Shown: positions 25,114 through 34,814, counted from the first letter of the stretch. The stretch: DNA of 64,000 bases from Hafnia paralvei ATCC 29927 (GCF_001655005.1 NZ_LXET01000013.1:168471-232470), one strand, 5' to 3'. Notes: generated by a model not told the origin, from the sequence alone. Numbers and translations are program-made.

Positions 25114-27468
25114 ATGAATCCTGAGCGTTCCGAACGCATAGAAATCCCCGTATTGCCTCTGCGCGATGTGGTGGTTTATCCGCACATGGTGATTCCATTG
25201 TTCGTGGGCCGAGAAAAGTCTATCCGGTGCCTAGAAGCCGCAATGGATCACGACAAGAAGATCCTGCTGGTCGCACAGAAGGAAGCGTCGACGGATGAAC
25301 CTGGAGTAAATGACCTTTTCTCTGTAGGTACCGTTGCCTCTATTTTACAGATGCTGAAATTGCCTGACGGCACCGTAAAGGTTCTGGTCGAAGGTCTTCA
25401 GCGCGCGCGAATCACCACGTTATCAGACAGTGGTGAACATTTTGCTGCACAGGCCGAATATTTAGAAATTCCAGAAATGGATGAACGCGAGCAGGAAGTT
25501 CTGGTTCGCACAGCCATTAATCAGTTTGAAGGCTATATCAAACTGAATAAAAAGATCCCACCAGAAGTGCTGACATCGCTCAACAGTATTGACGATGCGG
25601 CTAAGCTGGCAGATACCATTGCTGCTCACATGCCGTTGAAGTTAAACGACAAGCAGGCTGTTTTGGAAATGTCAGACGTGACTGAACGTCTGGAATATCT
25701 GATGGCGATGATGGAGTCTGAAATCGATCTGCTGCAGGTTGAAAAACGCATTCGTAACCGCGTTAAAAAGCAGATGGAAAAGAGCCAGCGTGAGTACTAT
25801 CTGAATGAGCAAATGAAAGCTATTCAGAAAGAGCTGGGCGAAATGGATGATACTCCAGACGAATTCGAAGCGCTGAAGCGCAAAATCGAAGCGGCGAAAA
25901 TGCCGAAAGATGCGCGCGAAAAAACCGAAGCGGAACTGCAAAAGCTGAAGATGATGTCGCCGATGTCTGCTGAAGCAACGGTGGTTCGTGGCTATATCGA
26001 CTGGATGATTCAGGTTCCTTGGAATGCGCGCAGTAAGGTCAAAAAAGACCTCAACAAAGCGCAGGAGATTCTGGACACCGACCATTATGGCTTGGAGCGT
26101 GTTAAAGACCGTATTCTGGAATATTTAGCAGTCCAGAGCCGCGTAAGCAAAATTAAAGGGCCGATCTTGTGTCTGGTTGGGCCTCCAGGGGTAGGTAAAA
26201 CCTCTCTGGGTCAGTCAATCGCTCGTGCCACAGGTCGTCAATACGTCCGTATGGCGCTGGGCGGTGTGCGTGATGAAGCGGAGATCCGTGGACATCGCCG
26301 CACATATATCGGTTCTATGCCGGGTAAACTGATCCAGAAGATGGCAAAAGTCGGGGTGAAAAACCCGCTGTTCTTGCTCGATGAGATCGACAAGATGTCG
26401 TCTGACATGCGTGGCGATCCAGCTTCAGCGCTGCTGGAGGTTCTGGATCCTGAGCAGAATATCGCATTCAACGACCACTATCTGGAAGTGGACTACGATC
26501 TGTCCGACGTTATGTTTGTGGCGACCTCAAACTCCATGAACATTCCGGCGCCGTTGCTGGATCGTATGGAAGTGATTCGTCTGTCGGGTTACACCGAAGA
26601 TGAAAAACTCAACATTGCCAAGCAGCATTTGTTGCCAAAACAGTTAGAGCGCAACGCGCTGAAGAAAGGTGAGTTGACGGTTGATGACAGCGCAATTAGC
26701 GGCATTATTCGCTATTACACCCGTGAAGCGGGCGTGCGTAGTCTGGAACGTGAAATCTCGAAACTGTGCCGTAAAGCAGTGAAAAATCTGCTGATGGATA
26801 AATCCGTCAAGCACATTGAGATCAACGGCGATAACCTGAAAGATTTCCTTGGCGTACAGCGTTACGACTATGGCCGTGCGGATAGTGAAAACCGCGTTGG
26901 TCAGGTAACCGGCTTGGCGTGGACTGAAGTGGGTGGTGATCTGCTGACCATTGAAACGGCCTGTGTGCCGGGCAAAGGTAAGCTGACTTACACCGGTTCT
27001 TTAGGTGAGGTTATGCAGGAGTCTATTCAGGCTGCGCTGACCGTAGTGCGTGCTCGCGCGGAGAAATTAGGCATTAACCCTGATTTCTATGAAAAACGCG
27101 ATATTCACGTTCACGTACCTGAAGGTGCTACGCCGAAGGACGGTCCAAGTGCCGGTATTGCCATGTGCACCGCGCTGGTTTCATGCCTGACGGGTAATCC
27201 AGTTCGCGCTGATGTTGCCATGACGGGGGAAATTACGCTGCGTGGTTTAGTGCTCCCTATCGGTGGATTGAAAGAAAAACTGCTGGCTGCGCACCGTGGT
27301 GGAATTAAAACGGTACTGATCCCAGATGAGAACAAACGTGATTTGGAAGAGATTCCAGACAACGTCTTGGCCGACCTGGATATCCATCCGGTAAAACGAA
27401 TTGATGAAGTTTTAGCCTTGGCGCTGCAAAATTCACCGTTTGGAATGGAAGTGGTCACCGCGAAATAG
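25114..27468 (+). CDS. lon: ATP-dependent protease La (Lon)
   Basis: Lon is the homohexameric AAA+ protease that degrades misfolded and regulatory proteins in the cytoplasm. An N-terminal substrate domain (IEIPVLPLRDVVVYPHMVIPL) is followed by Walker A GPPGVGKTS (about 356-364) and Walker B LFLLDEIDKM (about 418-427). The C-terminal protease domain has the Ser/Lys dyad in PKDGPSAGIAMC (Ser about 679) and PIGGLKEKLLAAHRGG (Lys about 722). The 784 residues equal E. coli Lon. A sigma-32 promoter precedes it and an intrinsic terminator follows. Confidence 0.98.
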   Translation: MNPERSERIEIPVLPLRDVVVYPHMVIPLFVGREKSIRCLEAAMDHDKKILLVAQKEASTDEPGVNDLFSVGTVASILQMLKLPDGTVKVLVEGLQRARITTLSDSGEHFAAQAEYLEIPEMDEREQEVLVRTAINQFEGYIKLNKKIPPEVLTSLNSIDDAAKLADTIAAHMPLKLNDKQAVLEMSDVTERLEYLMAMMESEIDLLQVEKRIRNRVKKQMEKSQREYYLNEQMKAIQKELGEMDDTPDEFEALKRKIEAAKMPKDAREKTEAELQKLKMMSPMSAEATVVRGYIDWMIQVPWNARSKVKKDLNKAQEILDTDHYGLERVKDRILEYLAVQSRVSKIKGPILCLVGPPGVGKTSLGQSIARATGRQYVRMALGGVRDEAEIRGHRRTYIGSMPGKLIQKMAKVGVKNPLFLLDEIDKMSSDMRGDPASALLEVLDPEQNIAFNDHYLEVDYDLSDVMFVATSNSMNIPAPLLDRMEVIRLSGYTEDEKLNIAKQHLLPKQLERNALKKGELTVDDSAISGIIRYYTREAGVRSLEREISKLCRKAVKNLLMDKSVKHIEINGDNLKDFLGVQRYDYGRADSENRVGQVTGLAWTEVGGDLLTIETACVPGKGKLTYTGSLGEVMQESIQAALTVVRARAEKLGINPDFYEKRDIHVHVPEGATPKDGPSAGIAMCTALVSCLTGNPVRADVAMTGEITLRGLVLPIGGLKEKLLAAHRGGIKTVLIPDENKRDLEEIPDNVLADLDIHPVKRIDEVLALALQNSPFGMEVVTAK

Positions 27469-27499
27469 TGATATATCGCAAAAACCTCTGATAAAACCT

Positions 27500-27537
27500 A
27501 TGCTGGCAGCCCATTTCGGACTTGCCAGCATTTTTTT
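27500..27537 (+). terminator. intrinsic terminator after lon
   Basis: ATGCTGGCA and TGCCAGCAT pair around a 14-base loop and are followed by TTTTTT. Confidence 0.88.
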
Positions 27538-27686
27538 GTGCAGCTAACTTAGAACCCTGTCAAATTAGGAAAAGCCGCATTTGATGTGTCTTGCCATGAA
27601 CTGACAGGATTGATATAACTGCTGCGCAGCCGTACCCAAAGGACAATATTCCAGTACGGCATAAGATTTCTAAAGGGGATGAAAGA

Positions 27687-27959
27687 GTGAATAAGTCACA
27701 ACTGGTCGATAAGATTGCCGAAGGTGCAGATATTTCTAAAGCGGCTGCTGGCCGCGCATTAGATGCGATTATTGCGTCTGTTACTGAGTCTTTGCAGAGC
27801 GGTGATTCTGTTGCTCTGGTCGGTTTTGGTACTTTTGACGTGCGTGAACGTTCTGCACGTACTGGTCGTAACCCTCAGACCGGTAAAGAAATCAGCATTC
27901 CTGCTGCAAAAGTTCCTGGTTTCCGTGCTGGCAAGGCGCTGAAAGACGCAGTTAATTAA
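27687..27959 (+). CDS. hupB: DNA-binding protein HU-beta
   Basis: HU is the abundant nucleoid protein that bends DNA without strong sequence preference. The 90 residues begin MNKSQLVDKIAEGADISKAAAGRALD and contain the beta-arm motif GRNPQTGKEI that inserts into the minor groove. The start codon is GTG, and AAGGGG stands about 10 bases upstream. It lies between lon and ppiD as in E. coli and has its own terminator. Confidence 0.97.
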   Translation: MNKSQLVDKIAEGADISKAAAGRALDAIIASVTESLQSGDSVALVGFGTFDVRERSARTGRNPQTGKEISIPAAKVPGFRAGKALKDAVN

Positions 27960-28069
27960 TTGTGCGTCAGGTTCAACCATCTGAATTTGTTTGTATGTTA
28001 TGACTCCGTGTGAGTGCAAACAGTGAAACATTAGACTGACGTGGTTGAGCTGCTAGGGTAAAATACAAG

Positions 28070-28097
28070 GCGCATCATAAACGATGCGCTTTTTTTA
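28070..28097 (+). terminator. intrinsic terminator after hupB
   Basis: GCGCATC and GATGCGC pair around ATAAAC and are followed by TTTTTTT. The rest of the 318-bp hupB-ppiD gap shows no gene and should hold the ppiD promoter. Confidence 0.88.
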
Positions 28098-28277
28098 TGG
28101 CTAAAGTTTCATGGAAACAGAGTCTCTCCCAGTAAGCCGATTCGCTTAACAGGAGTGGTTTTTGATTTAATAGCCAATTTAGTCGTATTACGTGTGCAGT
28201 GTTGGCTACGAATCAGATAGACTGAGCCGACAAAAATTACTGTATTACCCACAATCACAGCGGAGTGTTGCCACACT

Positions 28278-30161
28278 ATGATGGACAATTTACGCGCGGC
28301 CGCTAATCACGTCGTGCTCAAAATCATCCTGGGCCTAATCATCGTGTCATTTGTTTTGACCGGGGTAGGGGGTTATTTGACCGGCGGTTCCGGTGACTAT
28401 GCGGCTAAGGTCGATGGTCAGGAAATTAGCCGTGGTCAGCTTGAGCAAGCGGTTCAAAGCGAACGCAGTCGTTTACAGCAGCAATTGGGCGACCAGTTTT
28501 CAGTGTTGGCAGGGAACGAAGGTTACATGAAGGAGCTGCGTAAGCAGGCTCTTAACCGCCTGATTGACGATATGCTGCTTGACCAGTATGCCAAGAAATT
28601 GGGACTGGGGATTAGCGATGAACAAGTGAAAGAAGCCATCTGGGCGATGCCTTATTTCCAGACGAATAATCAGTTTGATAATGCCAAGTATCTGAGCATC
28701 ATTGCCAACATGGGGCTGACGCCAGATAACTATGCACAGCTAGTTCGTCAGCAATTAACCAGCCAACAGCTGATTCAGGCCTATACGGCGACAGGCTTCA
28801 CTCTGCCAGTCGAAGTTGAAGCTATGGCTGCGCTCACCATGCAACAGCGTGATGTGCGTCTGGCGACGATTGATATCAAGGCGCTAGAAAAAGATCAGAA
28901 AGTCACTGATGAAGAGCTGAAAGCTTATTATGAGCAGAATAAGAATAGCTTCATCGCACCTGAAGAAGTGAAGGTCAGCTACATCGAAATGGATGCCGCG
29001 GCGATTCAGGATAAAGTCACCGTTTCTGATGATGAGATTGCAGCCTATTACGATCAGCACAAATCCAGCTATACCCAGCCAGAGCGTAAAGACTACAGCG
29101 TTATTCAGGTAAAAACTGAAGCTGATGCTAAAGCGGTACTGGATGAGCTAAACAGCGGCGCAGATTTTGCCAAAGTGGCAGCGGAGAAATCTACTGACAT
29201 CATTTCGCGCAAAAAAGGCGGTGAGCTGGGCTGGTTAGAACCAGGTACAACACCCGATGAAATTCTGGGCGCGAAGTTAACCACCAAAGGCCAGCTTTCT
29301 GGCGCGGTGAAGTCGAGCGTTGGCTATCTGGTTGTTCGTTTGAATGACATCAAGCCAGAGCTGGTTAAGCCATTGGCTGAAGTTCGTGCGGACATTGAGG
29401 CTCAGGTTAAACAGCAAAAAGCGCTGGATGCCTTCTTTGCCTTGCAGCAAAAGGTCAGCGATTCAGCTACCAGTGATAATGAGTCTTTAGCCGGTGCGGA
29501 AGAGGCTGCTGGTGTGAAAGCGACCGAAACGGGTTGGTTTACACGCGATAACGTTCCTGCGGCTATCAACTTCAAACCCGTTACTCAGGCTATCTTTGAG
29601 GGTTCTCTGTTTGGTGAAAATGGTGCGCCGGGCAGTAACTCTGATGTGATCAGCGTTGAAGGCGACCGTGCTTTTGTTATCCGTATTTCTGCTCATAAAC
29701 CAGAAGCGGTGAAGCCAATGGATCAGGTGAAAGAGCAAATCACCGAGATGGTGAAACGCCAGAAAGCTATCCAGCAGGCGCGTACTGAAGGCGATAAACT
29801 GCTGACTGCGCTGCAGGCAGGTAAAGGTGAGGAAGCACTGAAAGCCGCAGGTATTAGCTTTGGTGCAGAACAAACATTGACTCGTGCTTCTGAAGATCGT
29901 CAGTTAGCTGATACCGTGTTTGCGTTAGCTCAGCCAAAAGACAACAAGCCTGTTTATGGTTTGGCTCAGGATCGTCAGGATAACATTGTGCTGATTCAGC
30001 TTGATGCGGTGAAGTCTGGTCATTTGAGCAACGAGGAGCTTAAAGCCTTCTCTTCTCAGATGTTAACAGGCTCAACGGGTATTACTTTTGACTCTCTGAT
30101 GGATAATTTGCGCGCTAATGCCAAAATTAAATTAGGCAGCGCAGCGAGCGAAATGCAGTAA
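28278..30161 (+). CDS. ppiD: periplasmic folding chaperone PpiD (parvulin-type)
   Basis: PpiD is anchored in the inner membrane near the Sec translocon and helps fold newly exported proteins. A short cytoplasmic N-terminus is followed by one membrane helix (about 14-35, LKIILGLIIVSFVLTGVGGY). A SurA-like chaperone region and a parvulin domain (about 265-355, DYSVIQVKTEADAKAVLDEL, GGELGWLEPGTTPDEI) follow. The 627 residues compare with 623 in E. coli. The parvulin domain is reported to be catalytically poor in E. coli PpiD. It is monocistronic, with a terminator after it. Confidence 0.96.
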   Translation: MMDNLRAAANHVVLKIILGLIIVSFVLTGVGGYLTGGSGDYAAKVDGQEISRGQLEQAVQSERSRLQQQLGDQFSVLAGNEGYMKELRKQALNRLIDDMLLDQYAKKLGLGISDEQVKEAIWAMPYFQTNNQFDNAKYLSIIANMGLTPDNYAQLVRQQLTSQQLIQAYTATGFTLPVEVEAMAALTMQQRDVRLATIDIKALEKDQKVTDEELKAYYEQNKNSFIAPEEVKVSYIEMDAAAIQDKVTVSDDEIAAYYDQHKSSYTQPERKDYSVIQVKTEADAKAVLDELNSGADFAKVAAEKSTDIISRKKGGELGWLEPGTTPDEILGAKLTTKGQLSGAVKSSVGYLVVRLNDIKPELVKPLAEVRADIEAQVKQQKALDAFFALQQKVSDSATSDNESLAGAEEAAGVKATETGWFTRDNVPAAINFKPVTQAIFEGSLFGENGAPGSNSDVISVEGDRAFVIRISAHKPEAVKPMDQVKEQITEMVKRQKAIQQARTEGDKLLTALQAGKGEEALKAAGISFGAEQTLTRASEDRQLADTVFALAQPKDNKPVYGLAQDRQDNIVLIQLDAVKSGHLSNEELKAFSSQMLTGSTGITFDSLMDNLRANAKIKLGSAASEMQ

Positions 30162-30195
30162 GCATCGCAATAAATTTGCACTCTGGTGCAATAAC

Positions 30196-30219
30196 AAAAG
30201 GCCGCTTATGCGGCCTTTT
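30196..30219 (+). terminator. intrinsic terminator after ppiD
   Basis: AAAAGGCCGC and GCGGCCTTTT pair perfectly around TTAT, about 35 bp after the ppiD stop. Confidence 0.85.
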
Positions 30220-30301
30220 CCATATCTGCATAATGCTATTTGTGATGTTTTTTGCCCTGTTGCACCCTGTGCCCGCTGACACATAACAGGAGAATTTCAG
30301 C

Positions 30302-30682
30302 ATGAAAAAACAAAGTATGATGGTGTCTTTATTCAGTGTGTGGATGTTGCTGACAGGGGCTTTACTGCTGCCGTCACAAGCTCAGTCTGCAACCACAAAC
30401 AGGCCGGTTTCCCCAAGCGTAGAGCAAGCGCCAAAGGCGGCCGATCCACAGCCAGCGACTAAAGAGAGTTCGTCAGGTATAACGGGAACCAGCGTCAATA
30501 TTAACACTGCTAGCGCAGAGCAAATGGCGACGGTGCTGAATGGCGTCGGGCTCAAGAAGGCACAGGCTATCGTTGAGTATCGTGAGAAAAATGGTGCTTT
30601 CACTCAGATCGAGCAGTTAGAGGAAGTTAAAGGCATTGGCGCTTCTCTCATTGAACGTAACCGTGATCGTTTAAAATTGTGA
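30302..30682 (+). CDS. ybaV: ComEA-like helix-hairpin-helix DNA-binding protein YbaV
   Basis: The 126-residue protein has a signal peptide or anchor (about 1-29, ending LLPSQAQSA), a low-complexity Pro/Ala/Ser linker, and a C-terminal double helix-hairpin-helix domain (VNINTASAEQMATVLNGVGL, then FTQIEQLEEVKGIGASLIE). This is the ComEA fold that binds double-stranded DNA without sequence specificity in the periplasm of competent bacteria. Its role in enterobacteria is not well settled. The neighbours ppiD and fadM are conserved. ACAGGAG lies before the ATG. Confidence 0.92.
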   Translation: MKKQSMMVSLFSVWMLLTGALLLPSQAQSATTNRPVSPSVEQAPKAADPQPATKESSSGITGTSVNINTASAEQMATVLNGVGLKKAQAIVEYREKNGAFTQIEQLEEVKGIGASLIERNRDRLKL

Positions 30683-30699
30683 TCGAGCACAAAAATCAG

Positions 30700-30710
30700 T
30701 GGTCTAACCA
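30700..30710. promoter_or_regulatory. FadR-like operator upstream of fadM
   Basis: TGGTCTAACCA matches the FadR core TGGTNNGACCA at 10 of 11 positions and sits in a larger dyad (CAGTGGTCTAACCAGTTTG). E. coli fadM is known to be FadR-repressed. It is about 130 bp before the fadM start. It also partly overlaps a weak ybaV terminator-like AACC/GGTT stem with a T-run. Confidence 0.45.
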
Positions 30711-30838
30711 GTTTGGTTTTTTAACACTCTGCTACTTTCAATAGTGCGCTAAGCGTTAAGCCTCGCTGGGGAGGTGGCCGTGATTTATCACGGTTGCCTC
30801 AGATGAAATAGAGATTATTTTGAAAGGCCATTCGAACG

Positions 30839-31249
30839 ATGAGCAATGCAACCATCATTAAGGTTAGGGGATACCATTTAGATGTCTATCAGCATGTTAA
30901 TAATGCTCGCTATCTAGAATTCCTTGAGGAAGCGCGTTGGCAATGGCTTGAAGACCATGGTGCTTTTGAGTGGATGATGAAAGAAGCCATTGCTTTTATG
31001 GTAGTGAACCTAAATATTAACTATCGTCGCGGTGCAGTGTTGAATGATGAGTTAATTGTTGAGAGCAAACTTCATCAGCTCAATGGTCGAAGCGGTGTTT
31101 TAAATCAAAAGATTACCCGTACATCCGATAATGAAATCATTATTGATGCGGCATTAACGTTTGTGTGCACCGATCTGAAAACGCAAAAAGCGTTGCCCCT
31201 AGAGGGGGCCTTACGCGATCGCTTGCTGGAATTGAGCGGAAATAAGTGA
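30839..31249 (+). CDS. fadM: long-chain acyl-CoA thioesterase FadM
   Basis: FadM (YbaW) is a hotdog-fold thioesterase that hydrolyses long-chain acyl-CoA such as 3,5-tetradecadienoyl-CoA, a side product of beta-oxidation. The 136 residues contain the family motif GYHLDVYQHVNNARYLEFLEEAR, with the catalytic Asp in the LDVYQHVNN segment, and INYRRGAVLNDEL. E. coli FadM has 132 residues. A FadR-like site lies upstream. It converges on queC with about 50 bp between the stops and no visible terminator. Confidence 0.95.
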   Translation: MSNATIIKVRGYHLDVYQHVNNARYLEFLEEARWQWLEDHGAFEWMMKEAIAFMVVNLNINYRRGAVLNDELIVESKLHQLNGRSGVLNQKITRTSDNEIIIDAALTFVCTDLKTQKALPLEGALRDRLLELSGNK

Positions 31250-31300
31250 AGGGACATTGGCTGAGCCGCCAGTGTAAAAAACATAGCGGCTTCGTAAATG

Positions 31301-31987
31301 TTATAAACCGGTCTTTTCTTTCAGGCTGGCGGAGACGACTGCTTGGTTTGCCAAATACTCATTTAACCCGTGAGAACGCAGATGGCAGGCTGCGCATTCG
31401 CCACAACCGTCGCCCTGAATACCGTTATAGCAGGTCAACGTTTCTCGGCGTACCAGATCCAGTTTTTGGTAATGATCGGCCAAGGCCCAAGTTTCGGCTT
31501 TGTTCAGCCACATTAGCGGAGTTTCAAAGCGAACGTCGCGTGCCATACCGAGCGTAATCGCTTTGTTGAGAGCCTTAACGAACTCATCACGGCAGTCTGG
31601 GTAGCCAGAAAAATCGGTTTCACATACGCCCGTAATCACTGCTTCTGCCTGAACTTGATAGGCGTAGATTGCGGCTAACGTGAGAAACAGAATATTTCGA
31701 CCTGGTACGAACGTGTTTGGGATACCGTCTTCGCTTTCGGTGGGAACGGGGATGTTGTCACGAGTCAGGCTGCTGATAGCCAGTTCATTGAGTAAACCCA
31801 CATCCAAGACTTTATGTGCCGAAGCACCCAGTTTAATAGCGAGATCGCGCGCCACGTCGATTTCGGCACGATGGCGTTGGCCATAATCAAATGTGATGCA
31901 ATGCACTTCATCATATTGATCTAATGCCTGAATCAGACAAGTTGTGGAATCTTGACCGCCACTGAATACTACCACCGCGCGTTTCAT
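31301..31987 (-). CDS. queC: 7-cyano-7-deazaguanine (preQ0) synthase
   Basis: QueC converts 7-carboxy-7-deazaguanine to preQ0 with ammonia and ATP in queuosine synthesis. The PP-loop ATPase motif SGGQDSTT is at about residues 8-15, and the zinc site is in CYNGIQGDGCGECAACHLR (about 187-205). The 228 residues compare with 231 in E. coli. The ATG at 31987 has AGAGGT about 8 bases upstream and begins with the PP-loop strand MKRAVVVFSGG. An 18-residue extension upstream is rejected. No preQ riboswitch was recognised before it. Confidence 0.96.
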   Translation of the reverse strand: MKRAVVVFSGGQDSTTCLIQALDQYDEVHCITFDYGQRHRAEIDVARDLAIKLGASAHKVLDVGLLNELAISSLTRDNIPVPTESEDGIPNTFVPGRNILFLTLAAIYAYQVQAEAVITGVCETDFSGYPDCRDEFVKALNKAITLGMARDVRFETPLMWLNKAETWALADHYQKLDLVRRETLTCYNGIQGDGCGECAACHLRSHGLNEYLANQAVVSASLKEKTGL

Positions 31988-32111
31988 CGCCTTACCTCTA
32001 TAGTTCAAAAAAACAGAGGCAGACAAAAAATTGCCTGCCATTGCGCTATCTATAATTTAAATCGGTTCAGTATATGGTAACGGCTGCGTGAAGGGATGAA
32101 CAGCCTGACCT

Positions 32112-33812
32112 TTAATCTGTTGGTGCTGGCACCCACGCTTGGCTGAAATCAAACCATCCGTAAGCGGTGAGGATCACGCCTTCAACTCTTGGGGGCGCGC
32201 TGATCTGATACTGATAGTTAAACAGCGGCATGATAATGCCCTGCTGCATCAGATGGGCATAGTAATCGCGAAGAGCATAGTGTCGCAGGGTTTCATCGCT
32301 GATGAGTTGCACGTCATCAAGCACTGCACGACATTGTAACTGCTCGGTGTGACTCAAAATGGCTTGCCAGAGAATATCGACTCTCAGCCAGTTTTCCAGT
32401 GCCATCTCCGGTGACTCTCCGATGAGTCGATCGCCTAAAACAATGTCAACATCTTCAAACTGTTCGCGTGATTCCCAGCGTTTGCCATCATGGAAGCGAA
32501 CTTCCAGTTCACATCCCGCTTGAGCAAGGCGCTCCTGTAAGCGTTCAGAGAGCGCGGTGAGCTCAGCGGGAGGGTGATAGAGTAATGTGAGTTTTGGCGG
32601 CAAACTGACGGGCTCAGTGGTTGGTTCAGGTAATGGCCAACCAGACAACATTTCACTGCTACGTGCGATCAAACCATTCTCAATCGGCAATTGGTTCAGC
32701 GTATTCTCTTCGCGGATGAGCGTCGTTAAATAGCGTCTTTGTATCTCGGTGAGTTTTCCTCGTTTTTGATTGATAGCGATATAACAAAAGCCCACGCTGG
32801 TACTCCGTTGTACCGGACGTACGCTGTCTAACTCCTCGTATTGTCCAATAGTGATTTTTACTGGGTGTTGGCAACTGGGGGCAACGGACAATTGATCGGG
32901 GCTTGATGTGATCCAATATTCGATGGCATGTAGATAAGGGCGGTGCAGATGATAGCTACTGTGCTGCTCAAGCCGAATTAGCATATCTGACGAGCTGATT
33001 TGGCGGAAAGGTCCTGCCCCGATCTCAGCAAAATCAGGATGAGGGAGCAGGCACAGCATATCGGCTAAACGATGGGCTAGCCAATAGTCCGGACGCTTTA
33101 ATGTAAAACGGAGACAGAGTGCATGGGGCAATGAGATCTGCTCAATGCTATCGAGGAAACTGCCGCAGCGTGGATGCGAACGCAGATGCTCTAAAGTTTG
33201 TACTAGCTGTTCTGCGGATATCGGTTGCCCGTTATGCCAACGTAGATCGCTGCGTAGCAAAAACTGCCAACGTAGACCGTCGCTACTGGTTTGCCAGTGA
33301 TGGGCCAAATCCGGCTGAGGAATAGGATTACCGGTCACAAAACGGGTGAGTCCTGCATGAATAGTATGTGCAAGATGCTGCTCTGCTCGCCCAGTGAGCG
33401 TCAAAGGGACGATGGGTTCTAACGTACGGTAGTAGGGGATACGTAGCGTGGGCAGATCGGAATCCCACTGGCCGCCCAGATGAGGCATCAGCAGTTCATT
33501 CAAATGGCTAGGATCGCGCTCGGCCAGTTTCAATGCATTTTGGTGATCGCCAATTTTCAGCAATTGCTGCATGAGAGTCGCGCGCAGTTGCTGTTCTGGA
33601 ATTAAGCAGTGGAGGCGGGCTCGTTTGCCACGGCCTGCCGTTGCATGCCATTCCAGCCATTTTAATGCTTGTAGCTGGGTAAGCAGGGTACGGACATGTC
33701 GTTCGCTACAACAAAAGACACTCGCCAGTTCAGCCACGGTGGTGGAAATGGGCTCATCACCGGCGAACTGATTTAAACGTTGATATTGACTGAGCCTTTG
33801 TAACAGTCGCAT
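32112..33812 (-). CDS. ybaE: SgrR-like transcriptional regulator YbaE
   Basis: The protein pairs an N-terminal winged-helix domain (about 1-110, AELASVFCCSERHVRTLLTQLQALKWLEW) with a periplasmic solute-binding-like SBP_bac_5 domain (about 150-560), the architecture of SgrR. Its ligand and targets are unknown, although YbaE relatives are often noted near cof. From the ATG at 33812 it has 566 residues, the E. coli length, with CAGGAT 6 bases upstream. A 46-residue N-terminal extension to 33950 is possible but runs into the divergent cof promoter and is rejected. Confidence 0.9.
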   Translation of the reverse strand: MRLLQRLSQYQRLNQFAGDEPISTTVAELASVFCCSERHVRTLLTQLQALKWLEWHATAGRGKRARLHCLIPEQQLRATLMQQLLKIGDHQNALKLAERDPSHLNELLMPHLGGQWDSDLPTLRIPYYRTLEPIVPLTLTGRAEQHLAHTIHAGLTRFVTGNPIPQPDLAHHWQTSSDGLRWQFLLRSDLRWHNGQPISAEQLVQTLEHLRSHPRCGSFLDSIEQISLPHALCLRFTLKRPDYWLAHRLADMLCLLPHPDFAEIGAGPFRQISSSDMLIRLEQHSSYHLHRPYLHAIEYWITSSPDQLSVAPSCQHPVKITIGQYEELDSVRPVQRSTSVGFCYIAINQKRGKLTEIQRRYLTTLIREENTLNQLPIENGLIARSSEMLSGWPLPEPTTEPVSLPPKLTLLYHPPAELTALSERLQERLAQAGCELEVRFHDGKRWESREQFEDVDIVLGDRLIGESPEMALENWLRVDILWQAILSHTEQLQCRAVLDDVQLISDETLRHYALRDYYAHLMQQGIIMPLFNYQYQISAPPRVEGVILTAYGWFDFSQAWVPAPTD

Positions 33813-33915
33813 CGCTAAATCCTGAACAATTTTCTTTAATTGTTCACTATTAGTTCCGTAAATGCCACGCCATACTGAGTCACTCAATATCTCGGTCACA
33901 AAAAGAGGTTTCGGT

Positions 33916-34737
33916 ATGGTTCGTTTAGCTGCCTTTGATATGGATGGCACTCTATTAATGCCCGATCATCAAGTTGGCGCTGAAACCTTAGATGCGCTGC
34001 ATCGCTTGCTTGAACAAAACGTTGCATTGACTTTTGCGACCGGTCGCCATTTCCTTGAAGTTCGAACCATTGCGCGCCGTTTAGGACTGCATGGTTACAT
34101 GATCACCGGCAATGGAACCCGGGTTCACGACTGCGAGGGGAATAATCTCTTTGCTCAGGATCTTTCGCCAGAAATTGCGCAAGAAGTGTTGCATTCGCAT
34201 TGGGGCACTGACGCCTCGATGCATGTATTTAGGGATGATGGCTGGCTTACTACGAATGAACTTCCTGAATTGTTAACGCCCCACGCGGAAAATGGATTTG
34301 GTTATAAAATTATGCCGCTGCGTTCATTGCCCGCCTTTGGCATCAGTAAAATCTGCTTCTGTGGCGATCATGACGCTCTAATACAATTGCAGGCTCGCCT
34401 ACTGCAGCATTTTGGCAACGCTGTCGATTTTTGTTTTTCTGCCTACGATTGCTTAGAGGTTCTGCCAAAAGGGACAAATAAAGGCTCGGCGCTAAGTCAC
34501 TTGTGCAACCATTTAGATATCGATCTTGCTGACTGTATGGCATTTGGTGATGCAATGAACGACCGAGAAATGCTTGGCATGGTGGGAAAAGGCTACATCA
34601 TGGGTAATGCATTGCCGCAGCTTAAGGCAAGTCTGCCGCATTTAGAGATTATCGGCCACTGCCAGCATCAGGCGGTGGCTAAACAGTTGAATACTTGGCT
34701 GAGTTCACCTAAAAAACCTCACCATTCCCCCGAATAA
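33916..34737 (+). CDS. cof: HMP-PP phosphatase (HAD superfamily)
   Basis: Cof hydrolyses 4-amino-2-methyl-5-hydroxymethylpyrimidine pyrophosphate, a thiamine precursor, and some other phosphates. HAD motif I is FDMDGTLL (about 6-13, nucleophile Asp) and the motif IV region is MAFGDAMNDREML (about 210-222). The 273 residues compare with 272 in E. coli. The ATG at 33916 follows AAGAGG by 7 bases. An 18-residue extension upstream is not supported. It is divergent from ybaE with about 100 bp between the starts, so the two could share control. Confidence 0.95.
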   Translation: MVRLAAFDMDGTLLMPDHQVGAETLDALHRLLEQNVALTFATGRHFLEVRTIARRLGLHGYMITGNGTRVHDCEGNNLFAQDLSPEIAQEVLHSHWGTDASMHVFRDDGWLTTNELPELLTPHAENGFGYKIMPLRSLPAFGISKICFCGDHDALIQLQARLLQHFGNAVDFCFSAYDCLEVLPKGTNKGSALSHLCNHLDIDLADCMAFGDAMNDREMLGMVGKGYIMGNALPQLKASLPHLEIIGHCQHQAVAKQLNTWLSSPKKPHHSPE

Positions 34738-34756
34738 CGAGGATTCTTTTTCAGCC

Positions 34757-34797
34757 ACCGGGCAGCCGCATATTGCATGCAGCTGTCCGGTTTTTTT
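34757..34797 (+). terminator. intrinsic terminator after cof
   Basis: ACCGGGCAGC pairs with GCTGTCCGGT with one mismatch and is followed by TTTTTTT. It ends 17 bp from the convergent stop of the cysteine desulfhydrase-like gene. Confidence 0.85.
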
Positions 34798-34814
34798 GCG
34801 TATAAACGTTGACC

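Noticed and set aside
33813..33950. A 46-residue N-terminal extension of YbaE
   Set aside because: The ATG at 33812 has a ribosome site and gives exactly the E. coli length; the extension overlaps the cof promoter and the cof upstream frame.
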